From Diplosphaera chodatii (lineage: Eukaryota > Chlorophyta > Trebouxiophyceae > Prasiolales > Stichococcaceae), in contig JAALGY010000010.1 of assembly GCA_032358165.1 (NCBI GenBank), positions 992,001 to 1,056,000 on the forward strand: 64,000 nucleotides of DNA, written 5' to 3'. The translations under genes were made by a program, and so were the position numbers. Under the pieces are notes generated by a model, which saw only the letters and a list, made by a program, of their open reading frames with translations, did no database searches and was not told where the DNA came from. Positions 11,102 to 23,300 of this stretch are shown here, one piece after another (position 1 is the stretch's first letter; each line of letters opens with the position of its first letter).

Positions 11102-13872
11102 TCAGTCCGCCGCCAGGCCTGCTGCTTGTGTAAACGGCTTCAAGGAGGCCCACATCTGCCGCGTCTGCGCCTGCACTGCTGGATCTTGTGACGCGTAGTC
11201 TAGGCAGTCCAGGTGCCACATGCCAACGCCGCGCAGCTTCATCTTGGCTGCTGCTTCCGCCTTCTTCCGCAGCGACTGTGGGTCGTCGTACCACACCTGC
11301 ACGTGGTCGCCGCACAAGAAGTTTGCCTCCGGATATGCAGGAGGGCGTTTTACACCTCGTGCTATCAGCTGGCTGACCGTCTCACCTCTCCAGCAGGGAG
11401 TAGCTACAGCCGCAGATGGAGCACCACAGGGCAAGCAGCTTAGGGTGTGCTGACATGCACCAGCTCACCTGCTGGCTGGCTGTGCCATCGTGCGCCGTGA
11501 AGTAGGGGCTCTGCTGCGCCCCGTCCCATCGCCGAGCGCCGTTGCCCAATCCTGCACCAGCAATACGTCTGTCGACCGTGAAGTTGCCTGTAGGTACGCA
11601 CTGTTGATATATCTGATGCTACAGATCATGATGCTTGACTGTGTTGCTCCTGGTCTTCAAAGCCATGACAGCGTCAGGAGAAGACATCTCTCATGGCGTA
11701 CTTGCACACCATTGACAACATGGCAGCAACTGAGATTGTCAAGAGGAAAGTCGATCTGCATCAGCGCATCCGCGCACGCTGCATGATTTCCTGGTACTCC
11801 TTTTGGCGGCCCACGGCGTCGGAGCAGGGGCACCCCCGGAAGGACTGCAGCGCCAGGCTGCAGGCGGACGTCCCATCATCCTCCGGCCGCAGGCCATTGA
11901 TGCAGTCGTACTCGTAGCCATACCTGCAGGCGCACATGCCCCATCTTCATCTCCGATGCAATGGTATACTTTGGGGATCAGCGTGCATGCTCTGAGGCCC
12001 TACAGTGCTGACATGCACACCTTCCGCACATCACCAGTGGCTCAACCCAATCGCATGCCAAGGGAGGCCTCGTGCTGGCACAGAAGGCAGGGCTGGAGGC
12101 TCTCCTCAGCTTTGAGGTGACGTGTCAATGCGCAATCAAGGGATACACGACACTCACCAGGGTAGCCCCAGGACCAGCTTGGCGGCGGGGATGCCCAGGC
12201 CCAGCCACTGGTCCACGCCCCGCTGCATCAGCGCCAGCGGCGTGTTGGCGCTCGCCACGCAGGAGCCCCAAATCTGGTCGCAGCACGGGTGCCGGCAGTC
12301 AGGGGCTGGGCGGCATTGCATAAGCGCCAAGCACAATTGGCGGCTGCACAGTGCGCCAGTGCTGTGGACCGCTTGCATTGCCCAACGTCCTGGACCCTTG
12401 ATGCCAGCGCAAGCAGCAAGTGTACCGCAGACGGCACACCAGACTGCAGGAGACGTGCTTCAAGTATGATGCGCTATGCGCATGGAGCATCACCTACTGT
12501 TCATGACGTTTTCACTTGATGGTCAGGACTTTCGCATACGAGCGAGGCAGCGCAGCACCTGGGACTGCATGTCGTACATCATGAGGAACACCAGGTCGGC
12601 CGCCTGCGCAAGGCCGGCCCAGTCGAAGTGGCGGCCGTCGATGCCATGTGGAGACCAGGCGAAGTCCACTGATATCTGCAGACACAATATGCACTCGCCA
12701 TCATTGAAGACAACCCTGGAAGCATGCGCAAAAGGTGTTGCGGTGCAGCGACGTGCTGAAACGGCATGCACACACAACATGGGGCCAGGTCTGGGCAGAC
12801 CTGCGAGCCAGGGTTGACGGCGTGAAAGGCAGCTGCTGTTTCTGCCACAAGTGCCGAGTACGCCAGCGCCTCTGGCGAGCCCGCCTGCCGACCAGATGCA
12901 GCACTGAGTATGCTGCAGCAGGGAGTAAAGGCCTGGGCAGAATGTCATAATCCAAACATACATGCAGCTGCCTGCTGAGCTGCTGTGGATGCCAGCACTT
13001 GCATGATGGTGGTGAGCCGGTTGTCACGATCTGCAAAAGAAGGTATGAGACTGCAAGCACCTACCTGCAACGGAACCTCCAGATCGAAGTTGACGCCGTC
13101 CATGAAGAACTCTGCTGCCTGCGCCAGCGTCTTGGCAACCTGCAAAGCCGCGTGTGGTGGGCTGCCCACCCTACCCACTGATCAGGCGGCAACACCGCAG
13201 AACGCAGCACGCTCAGATGACAGCGTGCGCACCCACTGCGCACGCGCGGTGGCATTTGTCAGCCACCCCGCACCGCTGACCCCGGCATTCAACACCACCC
13301 GGGCGCCCTTGCTGTGTGCCTGCAGGTCGACATGCCGGCAATAATGGTACTCTACTCTGCCTGTCGGCAAACATTGCACAGGTGAAACACCACGCTACCG
13401 CTGATGCTCCAGCTCAGGGTGCCTCGGGGTGTGCGCACCATGCACATCAGCGCGGGGTCGGTGTTCCACGCAACAGTGGTGAGCTGATCCCAATCGTAGT
13501 GGGCATACTGATCAGCCTGTCGCACGCTGAAGCCAAACACCTGCAAAGCATGGGAACGCATAGCGCACACCTTGCGGCATCGACACATCTACGACGCCAT
13601 TTTGGCGACATTTGGCGCTCCCTGACAATGATCCACCCATTTTGGTGCACCTCACGCCCGTGCCGATGCCGGATCGGCTGGCAAAGCTCAGGGGACTCGC
13701 AGGGACATGACGGTGCAGGAAGCGCGCTGTCACGCTGTATTGTGTGGCAGCTGGCGGCATCTGCACATGCACCCGCCCTGACGCCAGCATGCACCAGGAT
13801 CAAGGTCGCCGTGAGCCATGCTGCACATGAACGGCAGTGCCCGTTCCGCAGCTGTTGACCTACGTTGTGCAT
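11102..13872 (-). CDS. CTBS: Di-N-acetylchitobiase, glycoside hydrolase family 18 (420 aa)
   Basis: A lysosomal/secreted exo-glycosidase family that splits the N,N'-diacetylchitobiose core at the reducing end of glycans. Ten exons join in frame: 13872-13651, 13540-13439, 13319-13233, 13139-13065, 12884-12801, 12675-12559, 12273-12158, 11923-11778, 11587-11469 and 11296-11102 (421 codons with stop). Features in order: a hydrophobic signal segment (AAWLTATLILVHAG); CPCESPELCQPI, the chitobiase N-terminal Cys block; YDWDQLTTVAW; HSKGARVV; the GH18 catalytic motif FMDGVNFDLE with the acid/base Glu; FAWSPHGID; FLMMYDMQSQ; LVLGLPWYGYEYDC; FRGCPCSDAVGRQ; QVWYDDPQSL; and RGVGMWHLDCLDY. The order and spacing match animal CTBS, which is about 385 aa. 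A second in-frame ATG at 13893 would add seven residues. The GH18 active-site residues are all present, so it should be active. It is head-to-head with RRP5. Confidence 0.92.
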
Positions 13873-14376
13873 TATTGCAGACTCAATGTGCATTGCATAT
13901 CATGTGTATCAAGGTTCGCAGCAGACAGCCATCGATGGCGCCAGCTGGCGCCGCTGCTTCACTCGATGTAATGTTGCACCAGTTTTCAGCACCGCGCGAA
14001 CACGAAAAGGGTAGTGATCAACGGTGGTATGCAGAGAAGTAGCGAAGATGATCGCATGCAAATGTGAAGCATGGCCAACCCAGCACGTGCAAGTTGCAAG
14101 CTAGGTCTCCTTTCTGGCACTGGGCGGCCGCATGTACAGCCGGCATGCAGCGTGTGCAGTTGGCAATTTGCTCGTGAAACACCGCTGCTGACATTGAGCA
14201 GCAGATAGGACCAAATCTCATTTGCAGCAGTCTGTATGTCCAAGAATTGGCTGTGCAATTTGTTTCGATGTGTGTATTTCGGAAGGCAAGCTTGCGGGCC
14301 ATGACACAACGCTCGCATTGATGTCAGTCATAAGTTTGTCTGATTTTGTGAGTGGCTGTCGTATCTCGTAGCATAC
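13873..14376. promoter_or_regulatory. Shared divergent 5' region (chitobiase / RRP5)
   Basis: About 500 bp separate the two divergent start codons. No exon is seen. It must hold both promoters and 5' UTRs; no specific site is identified. Confidence 0.4.
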
Positions 14377-17300
14377 ATGGCACCAAAGCGATCGGCACAC
14401 GATGCAGCGGCACCAGTTGTCGAGGAAGAAGCCGCCTTCCCTCGAGGGGGTGGCTCCAGCCTTTCGGCCTTGGAAGCAAAACAGCTGCGTGCAGAGGGTG
14501 CTGCACAGGCACGAGCAGAGGCAGCCGAGGGCGGCGCACGCAAGAAGCTCAAGAAGAATGTTGACCCACTGGTGTGCCGTGGCATGCACGATGGGTCAAA
14601 GGCATTCTAGACCGTGCTGTCATCTTTGACGCTCTAAGGACCGTGTGTAGATCTCCCGATCACACGGTGTACAAGTGTGTTGGTCAGTCGCACACTCATA
14701 CCACTGGTGACGGCTACGTCTCCAGGGTGGCGGCGGCGGCGGGTTCCTGGGCACCCAGGAGCCGCAGGGCAAGCTGCCCCGCTTCGTGGAGCTGCTCAGG
14801 TTCAAGGTACGTTGCACAACAGCACCATGCACCTCAAGCTGCCAGCGCAGGTTGCCGGACCCTCCCCGTATTCCGCAGAAGTGGTTTTAGCGTCGGATGT
14901 TGCCGGTGGACACAGCCGAGGCGTTATCTAGAGTGCCTGTGACCGCAGAACCTGGCGGTGGGCATGCGGCTATGGGGCGCGGTGCTGGAGGCGTCACCGC
15001 GGGGCCTCACTGTGGCGCTACCACATGGCCTGCGCGGCCGCGTCTCGCCTGCCGAGGTGATCCAGTCTTCCAGAGCATGAAGACCTAGCTGAGCTCTGGC
15101 CAACGAACGTATTGACGGTAGAGATCCTGTCGTTAACAAATGTGCCACTGGAGGGCTGTACTCTGCAGAGGCTCAGCAGTTCGCACATGCATGGTCCTGC
15201 TTCCAAAGGTGCCATCACGATGAAGCCCACAAGCACATCAGCACAGACAGCATGTCATGAAGGCGCGAGTCAACCAGGTAGCAGGGCTCTCATGCGGCTG
15301 CATGCGTGTGCAGGCATCGGATGTGCTGGCGGGGCTGCTCAAGAAGGCGGGCATCGCTGATGGCGTGCTGCCCAAGGGCGCTGCCTGGCCGCCGGGCGTC
15401 CCGCAGCTGCCCGAGCTGTTCCGGGAAGGGCAGCTGGTGCGCTGCACCGTCATGGGCCTGCAGCAGGTGAGCGCTGTCGGGGCATGCCACAGCGGCAGCC
15501 AGGTGCATCACGCCAGTATCGCCAGAGCCAGAAGCCATGTCGGGCGGGACGGGTGGCGAGGTGCACCGTGACGGGTTTGCAGTGCACACATGCACTGCTG
15601 GTAAAGTTATTAAAGGAAAACTGATGGCTGGCTGATGTTGCGCAGGGAGATAAGCATAAGCGAGTGGCGCTGTCGTTGCACGTCGCCCGCCTGGCCGGGG
15701 GCGCCGGCCTTGAGGTGCTGCAGCCGGGCGCCGTGGTGCCGGCGGCGGTGAAGGCGGTGGAGGACCACGGCTACTCGCTGAGCTTCGGCATCAAGGTCAG
15801 CTGCATGGCGAGTTTGAGACGTCAGCTTGGCAAGGATGGCAGTGTTGCGTGAAAGGCATTGGCTTAGCACTGGCATCAGGCTGTAGACTCCACGTTGCCA
15901 ATGCTTTGAGCCATGACAGATGGTGTAAAGCATTATCTACAAAGGAGCTGATGCCTGATGCCAGATCGGAGCCATTCGCCTTGAGCCTCCCAACCTGATG
16001 TAGTGAGATGAAGGCACACTTACCGTGTTGCAGCTGCCGTGAGCCTGGCCCCCAATGTTGAGCAGCTGTATATCTTTGTGGTACCCTGTGCAGGGTGTGT
16101 CCGGCTTCCTGAAGAAGTCGGACATTGCGGAGACTCACAGGCCAAAGGCCGGCGCGCTGCTGGACATCGTGGTCCAGTCTGCGGCCGACAGGCGGCTGGT
16201 GACGGTGACAGCGGCGCGGGACGCGGTGGCAGCTGCCACGCTGAAGGACGACGCTGCAACTGACCTAGGTGGGAGCTAGCAGCATCCCAGCACCGGCAAC
16301 TTGCGTAGCCACTACCCTGGCTGGAGCTCAGTCTCACCACCGGATGCAGTCAAACGACATCAGAGCCCTGTCCTCCTGCTCAACGGTAGTGCACCCTGGT
16401 GCTGCAGCCAGCCTGCTGCCTGGAACGCTTGTCAATGCGCGGGTGAAGGCGGTGCTGTCGGACGGGCTGCAGATGTCCTTCTGCACCTACTTCACGGGCA
16501 CCGTGGACCCCTTCCACCTCGGCCAGGTGCCCGCCTGCCAGCTTGCAATTAGTGGGAGGCCTGGCATGACGCTCATGGACCATGGCATGCAGGGGGAAAA
16601 GCTGGGACACTCCAGCAAGCAGCTGCTGCATGTCACAGCTGCTGCTTGTTAGGGGTTGGGGCAGGCAACAGAGCCGGTGCCAGGTCACGCAGCGTGCACA
16701 TCAGGTCCACTATCAATTCGCACTGGCGCCCAGTCTTCACAATGGCTCTGAGTTTGCGCAGCCGATTCTGGATGCACTGGCAGAAGTGCTCCAGACAAGC
16801 CAGTATCTCGACACTCCCAAAGCTGAGGCTGTTGCTAATGTGCAGGACTTGGCGACCTTTGAAGTGGGGCAGCGGCTAAAGGCGCGGGTGCTGGCGGTGG
16901 ACGCTGGCGCCAAGACGGTAGCGCTGTCGCTGCTGCGCCACCTGGTCGCCCACTCCTCGGACTGCCAGCTGCCGCAGGTACATGCTGTGCTTGCAAACTT
17001 TTGGCAGGGACATGACAGGCGCGCTGGCATTCGGACCCAAGATCCATTGCTAAGGGATACCGACTGGTGCTGTTGAGCGCTGGTGGGTGGTAGCATGTCA
17101 GTTACAATAGCAGGTGCAATGTGACAGATGCACAACCCTCCTCATCTGGCAGCGCAGGCAGTCGTCATGTCTGCCTGGGATGCTATTGCTTTGTGTTTGT
17201 ATGTTAGTTTGCGGTGCGTTCGTGCCGCAGGTTGGAACGATTTACGAGGAAGCTGTGGTCCAGCGGGTGCTGCCCGACCTGGGTGTCGTCTTCAGCTTGC

Positions 17301-20300
17301 CAAGTGACGGTGGACAGGCGGCAGGCGCTCCAGCGGCGGGCTTCGCCCACATCTCGGCGCTCAGCGACACACGAGTTGACAAGATCCAGAAGGTGCACCA
17401 TCCTGTTTTCATTGCTTACCAAACATACAAACCATTTGCATCTTCGGCATCCCCGACCCATGCCCACGTCTGGTCGCCGGGACCTGTGTTCTGCTGAGTT
17501 GCAGGCCTTCAAGCCTGGACAGCGCACGGCAGTCAAGGTCATCGGGGCGCGCCCCATCGACGGCCTCGCAGTGTTGAGCGCCAAGCCATCGGTGGTGGCG
17601 GAGGCGTCGCCGGCAGCGCAGCTGGCTGCTGGGCAGCTGGTGACGGGGCGCATCGCCTCAATCGACGACAAGGGCGCGGTGCTGGCGCTGTCGCCCGGCG
17701 TCAGGTCTGCCAGAACAGCAGAGATGCAAAATGTTCATAATGCCACTTGTCATGCAGATTGGGGCTGTTCTTCTCATCACCTTTGCGCGGCATGCCTGCA
17801 CTCAGCAATGCCAATCTTGGGACGTTGATCCCTGGGTGTGCCATGGGCTGTTGGTGTAGGCAGCACTGCAAGTCTTACTGCAGTTCTGGCCTCCCACCCC
17901 TGCATCACACACCCTGACTGTCAGCTGTGGAAAGCAGGAATGTCAGCTCTTGCATCAGTGGTGTGCTGAGCAGTTGGCAGTGTGGAACAGTCCAATAAAC
18001 CGCTGGCAAGCCTTTTCGGTGCAGGGCATTCGTACCGCTGGTGCACCTGAGCGATGCGGGCGGCCGCAAAGGCAAGGCCAAGTGGAAGGTGGGGCAGGAG
18101 GTGGCGGCGCGGGTGCTGGAGACCGACGCCGCGACCAAGCGCAGTACCGCCACCCTGAAGAAGGCGCTCGTCACCTCGAAGCTGCCGCTGATCATGCACC
18201 TGCAGGTACATCTTGACCCCACGTATGCTCCGTTTTGCAGAACAGTTGTGGCACGTCCAAGCTCACACTGGTGCCACCCCTTCCAGAGTGTCGTGTGCTC
18301 CAGCATATCATGTGGTCCTCCTGCAGGATGCCATCGCGGGAACACGGACGCACGGCACGGTCACCGGCGCCACGCCGACTGGGGTGTTCGTTTCCTTCTT
18401 CAACGGCATCCGTGGCCTGGTGCACGCCTCGGCCCTGGGCCTCGCGGAGGACCAGACGCCCGAGGACGCCTTCAAAGTGGGCCAGGTGGGGCCTTTCGAC
18501 AGGTGTCCCTTTGTGTCCTTAACGCCCTACCACTGCTGGCCTGTGTCCTGGGCTGAGGTGCACATCACGCCCCTCTGGTGCCTGTTTGCATGGCGTGCTT
18601 GACAATCTCAGCGACAGTTGGCACGCCAGTTGTTCCAGCTTTGTGTGACATTCTGTTCTGGAATGTGTCAACGTCACAGGTCCTGAAGGTGCGGGTGATG
18701 TCGGTGGATGCTGCCAAGCGCCGCCTCACCCTGGGGCTCGCCACTACTTCTGCCGCTCCAGCAGCAGAGGGCACCGAAGCAGGTGTACCAATCACACATG
18801 GGCAATCACATCTTAACTCTGCATGCAGCAGTTCTTGATGTGCGTGTCACTGCTCTCACAAAGGTGGCTGCTGTGCATGCACTGGGACTAGCGGAAAGCA
18901 GAGTGCTTCGGCCTTTGTCTGTGCGGCAGGCACTCCGGCGGCATCGGATGGTCTGGAAGCACTGCGCCCAGGCAGCATTGTGGACGCAGCAACCATTGCC
19001 GCAGTACATGGCGAGGTGTGCTTCTCTCCCCTGGTGTCCTTCTGCTCACTCCAGCTTGTCACTCCTCCTGCCCTGCTGCCGTGCCATGCTGACAACCTGA
19101 AGTGAGCAAGTGGTTGCTCAGGCGAGTGTGCACTGAGCTAATTGTGCCAGCTCAGTACCAGCTGCATGCATCATCGCTGCAGGGTGTGCATCAGTACTAC
19201 GAGGTGCAGCTGCCGCATGGCGCCAAGGGCCGCCTGGACGTGCCGCACCTGGCCGACCACCCTGCAGGTGCTCCAATGACCTTGCGGACCTGTGCCTTAC
19301 AGCCTGCATCTGCAGGCCTGCATGTGGGCCAGTGAGGCTGCGCGTCTCAACATGTGTGCACCCTCAGTCGACGCAACACAGAGTCCCAGGCTATGTCGAC
19401 AACTTCACTGAGCGCTGAAGCCTGCGCTGCAGCGGCGGAGGCGCTGCGGGAGGCCATCGGCACGACGCAGGGCGTGGAGCTCGGCCGGCTGCTGGTGCTG
19501 GAGCGGCTGGAGGTGATGCATCCCTTCAACGTGCTGTGATGCTTTCTGATCAGTCGTTGACCGCCATATGCATCTATTGCATGGCCTGGCATGTTCTGCA
19601 TCACTACCTTCTGGCATGTGCTCTGTGCACGCGTGGGCCGCCCAGCAGTGAAGCATGGACCGGCGATGCAGTCTTCAACTTTGCCTGCAGCAGTTGATGA
19701 CAGCATCACAGCCATGCTTCCTTGCGTGTTATCACAGTGCCTATTGGATGCGGCATCAACTCTTGCACGGTGCTTCAATGCCGTCCACCAGTTTGATAGC
19801 AGCAACACTTGACGCCAGCCTGCCTTGCAGCTGCAGCACGCTGCCAGGGCATACTGCATCTCAGCGGTCATGCTGTGTACAATGCAGCGCATCAAGACGG
19901 TGCGGGTGACCCGCAAGGCCAGCTTGATAGCTGCAGCGTCCGCAGGCGCCCTGCCGTCGGAGCTGGAGGATGTGCATGAGGCAGCGCTGCTGCCCGGCTA
20001 CATTGCATCCCTGACGGCTGACGCCGCATATGTCAGGTGTGTAGACCGCCAGCTCGACTGCAGCAGCCTACGCAGGCTCAAGGTGCTGCCGTTTCGTACG
20101 GCTCCCATCTCTCTGGAGGGTCAATTGCAGGCAGCGCCACCGCAAGCCACAAATGCCGGCCAGTATACATGTTCTCAACCAGGATGTATATGCTGGATAT
20201 GGGGCAGCTCATGTTGTTATTTCCGCCCGCACAGAGGGCTACTGCTGGCATGTCAGTGCTCATCGACTGAGAAATGCGCTCGCATTCAGCCCTGTAGTGC

Positions 20301-23300
20301 AGAAAGCCATCACATCTCGAACGTACTCGTTTGTCAGGTTTGGAGGCAAGCTGACGGGGCGCGCTGGGCTGCCGCAGCTCGCGGACAGCTTTGTGAGCGA
20401 CCCGGCACGCCACTTTGCAGTCGGCCAGTCTGTGCGGGCGCAGGTCGTCCAGGTACAGCACAAATGCTCACCAGCCCAGATATAATGCTCACAGCCTGCA
20501 ACATCTGACATGACACCGATGACAATGTCCCCGAGCCCACGCAAGGCCTCGTGCTTGCTCGAAAGCCATGGCTGGGGACATTATCGTTGGGAGACTGTGA
20601 GATGTTGCAGCTGGTGGGCTGCATGCCAGCGCCTTGCAAAGTACTGTCGTGCCAGAGATCTACTGTCATGCCAGAGATGTGCAGTGGGCCACATCTCGAG
20701 GTTGCCTGAGTCCAACATGTGGAAGTGACACGGTCGTCTGCTGCCTCAGGACAAGGCACGGCTAACCCGAGGGCATGCTTGGCATAGTATGTGAGGCCGT
20801 TGGGACATGCTTGGACTGTCTTTTTCTGCGCCCACAGGTGGACCAGGAGCGGCGGCGCTTCAGCGTGACGCTCAAGCCGGCGCTCACGGCGTCACCCGAC
20901 GCCGCGCTGCTGGCATCTCTGCTTGCGGACCTGGAGCTCGTCGCGCAGCTGCGGTGAGCTTCTGAAGTTGAAGAATGCATGCTCGATGCCCCTGCACCAG
21001 CATCAGCAGTGCAGCACCTGATGCAGCTGCACATCACATCCCAGACACGTTGGGCAGTAGAGCAGCGTGCTGGGTGTTGCTCTGCTGACGGATGGCATCA
21101 AATGAACACTGTCATACAGCCGACTGCAGCACGCACTCCAGGCATGCAGGACAGTGCTTTTGTGGGCGAGTTGTTTATTCTTGAGGGTGCAGGACCCCAC
21201 ACAGAGGTGTGCGGCGGCAAGCAGGGCAGTGCTTGCAGAGCAAGCTGGCAACACGTGTCCCAATACACATATCCCGTAACTCTACAGGAGTGCTGCCAAT
21301 CCGGAGGACGCCGCGATCCCCTGGGACGCGTTCCCCATTGGCGGCATCACCGCTGGTGCGGTGCACGCGCACGAGGAGTTTGGCGTGACGGTCGACCTGC
21401 TGGCAGACGAGAACGTGGTCGGCCTCATCTCCCCTGGCCAGGTACACTCTGTTGTGGTCTGTTGCACCAGTGTGGGTCCAACCCCTGAACACGCATGTCA
21501 ATTGCGGTACAAAGACCTTGTGCCGGCTTACAAAGGGGTGTTGCTGCAGCAAGTCACCTTGTTGCACCCACCACAGTGCGGCCATTGACGTCACCTTCCT
21601 GTTGCACCGACAGGAAGGCGAGGCGAAGCCGGCGGTCGCCTCGCCGCTGTCGGCGCGTGTGCTTGACGTCAGCAAGGCAGACGGCATTGTGGACCTCAGT
21701 TTGGCATCGGCGCTGCTGCCGGCGGTGGCTGCTGATACTGGCAAGGGGTCCAAGAAGGAGCCCAGAGCCGACAAATGGAAGGTGCCAGTTGCTGCGCTTC
21801 TGATCTGTGCTCACCCATCCTATGTCCTGCTGCTGTCACTGCACGTTCCCGTCTGTGGACACTCGGCCAGAGCTTGATGGTGACATGGAAGCAAACGGGC
21901 TCTGCGCAATGACACCCAGATGTGCGACATGTTCCACACAATGCGCATCCTTGCAGCAGTGTCGGCTTGGTTCTGGCAGGTGTCGGGCGAGAAGGTGGAC
22001 GTCACTGTGCAGCTGGTGAAGCCGGACTACCTGGTGGTGGCACTGCCCCGCCGTAAGCCCGCCAACCTGCCCACCCTGGGCTTCCTGTCCACCAAGGTGC
22101 TGCACTGATCACTTCCAATATGCAGCGATTGCTCTCGATGCCCGTCAGCTGGTGGCTGGCTCACTCCCCGCGTCTAAGCAGCTCGATGCTTGCTGGCCTG
22201 GCATGGCGTATGCAAGAGTGTACATGCTGCCATCAAGGCTATTGTATTGATGGTGATTTGGTGCATGTTCACCTGCAGGACTACAACCTGCTGGTGTCGG
22301 CGGCCGAGGATGCGCAGCGGCGCTTCAGCATCGGCCAGCGGCTGCAGGCCACCGTCACCCAGCTGCCCTCCGCTGACACAGGTCCGACCAGCATGGTGCA
22401 CGATTCATTGACAGCGCCGCGTGGCCATGACTGCCTATGGCTGACACATCTGTATGGTGGCCGGGTCTCCATGACCACAGCCCATCCTGCTGGCGTACTG
22501 AAGTTATCAATCAGCAGGCAAGTGCCGCTCAGCCCCCGGCTACTCTGCCATACGCAGGCGGGCGGCTGCTAATGCACATGGCGGTGCAGTCTGAGGCGGC
22601 GGCGGCGGCCGCCAGCGCGGCCGCAGAACAGCGGGTGGCCAGCAAGGCGGCGCCTGGCCGCGTTGTGACCGGCACCGTCACGCACGCCTCGCCGCTGGTG
22701 GCCGACGTGAAGCTGGACAGTGGCGAGAAGGCGCGGCTGCATGTGACAGAGTGGCGGGACCCTCCCAGCGACCCCGCCCTGCAGCAGCCAGGTGCGTCGT
22801 ACTGCCATTTACTGGGGCTGTGGCTGGGGCTTTACATGTGCGTCACAGCATGCTGAAGCTGGCAGCACCAATATGGTACTCTGGCCTTGGCTTTGCTGAG
22901 GGGCATCATATTGCAGCAGGCGGCTCATTTGAGGAGGCGTACCCGGAGCACGGCGCGGTGGAGGCGGTGGTGATGGGCCCCGTGGCGACGCCCGCGGGCC
23001 GGCGCCACGGCACCCTGGAGCTGTCGGCGCGCCCCGCCGCCCTGGCCGCCGCCAACGACACCGGCGGGTTGATCCCGCCGGCGGCGAACCTCGCCGGCCT
23101 GCGTGCCGGCCAGGCCGTCCAGGGGTGCGTGCCCATCACCAACAGTAGATTGCACCTGAGCTTCACTAGCGGTGTATCACATCACAAGCGGACAGCTTGC
23201 CGGAGATGACTCACAAGCTGCTCAACCCAGAATGTGCCTGCAGCGGTGAACGCAGCTCATCCCAACGATGCATTCCAGCTCGTGGGCTCGGTTGCAGTAA

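Noticed and set aside
12945..13077. Read-through extension after the GH18 catalytic motif
   Set aside because: The frame stays open, but removing 13064-12885 as an intron gives a continuous match to chitobiase, whereas read-through inserts unrelated residues.
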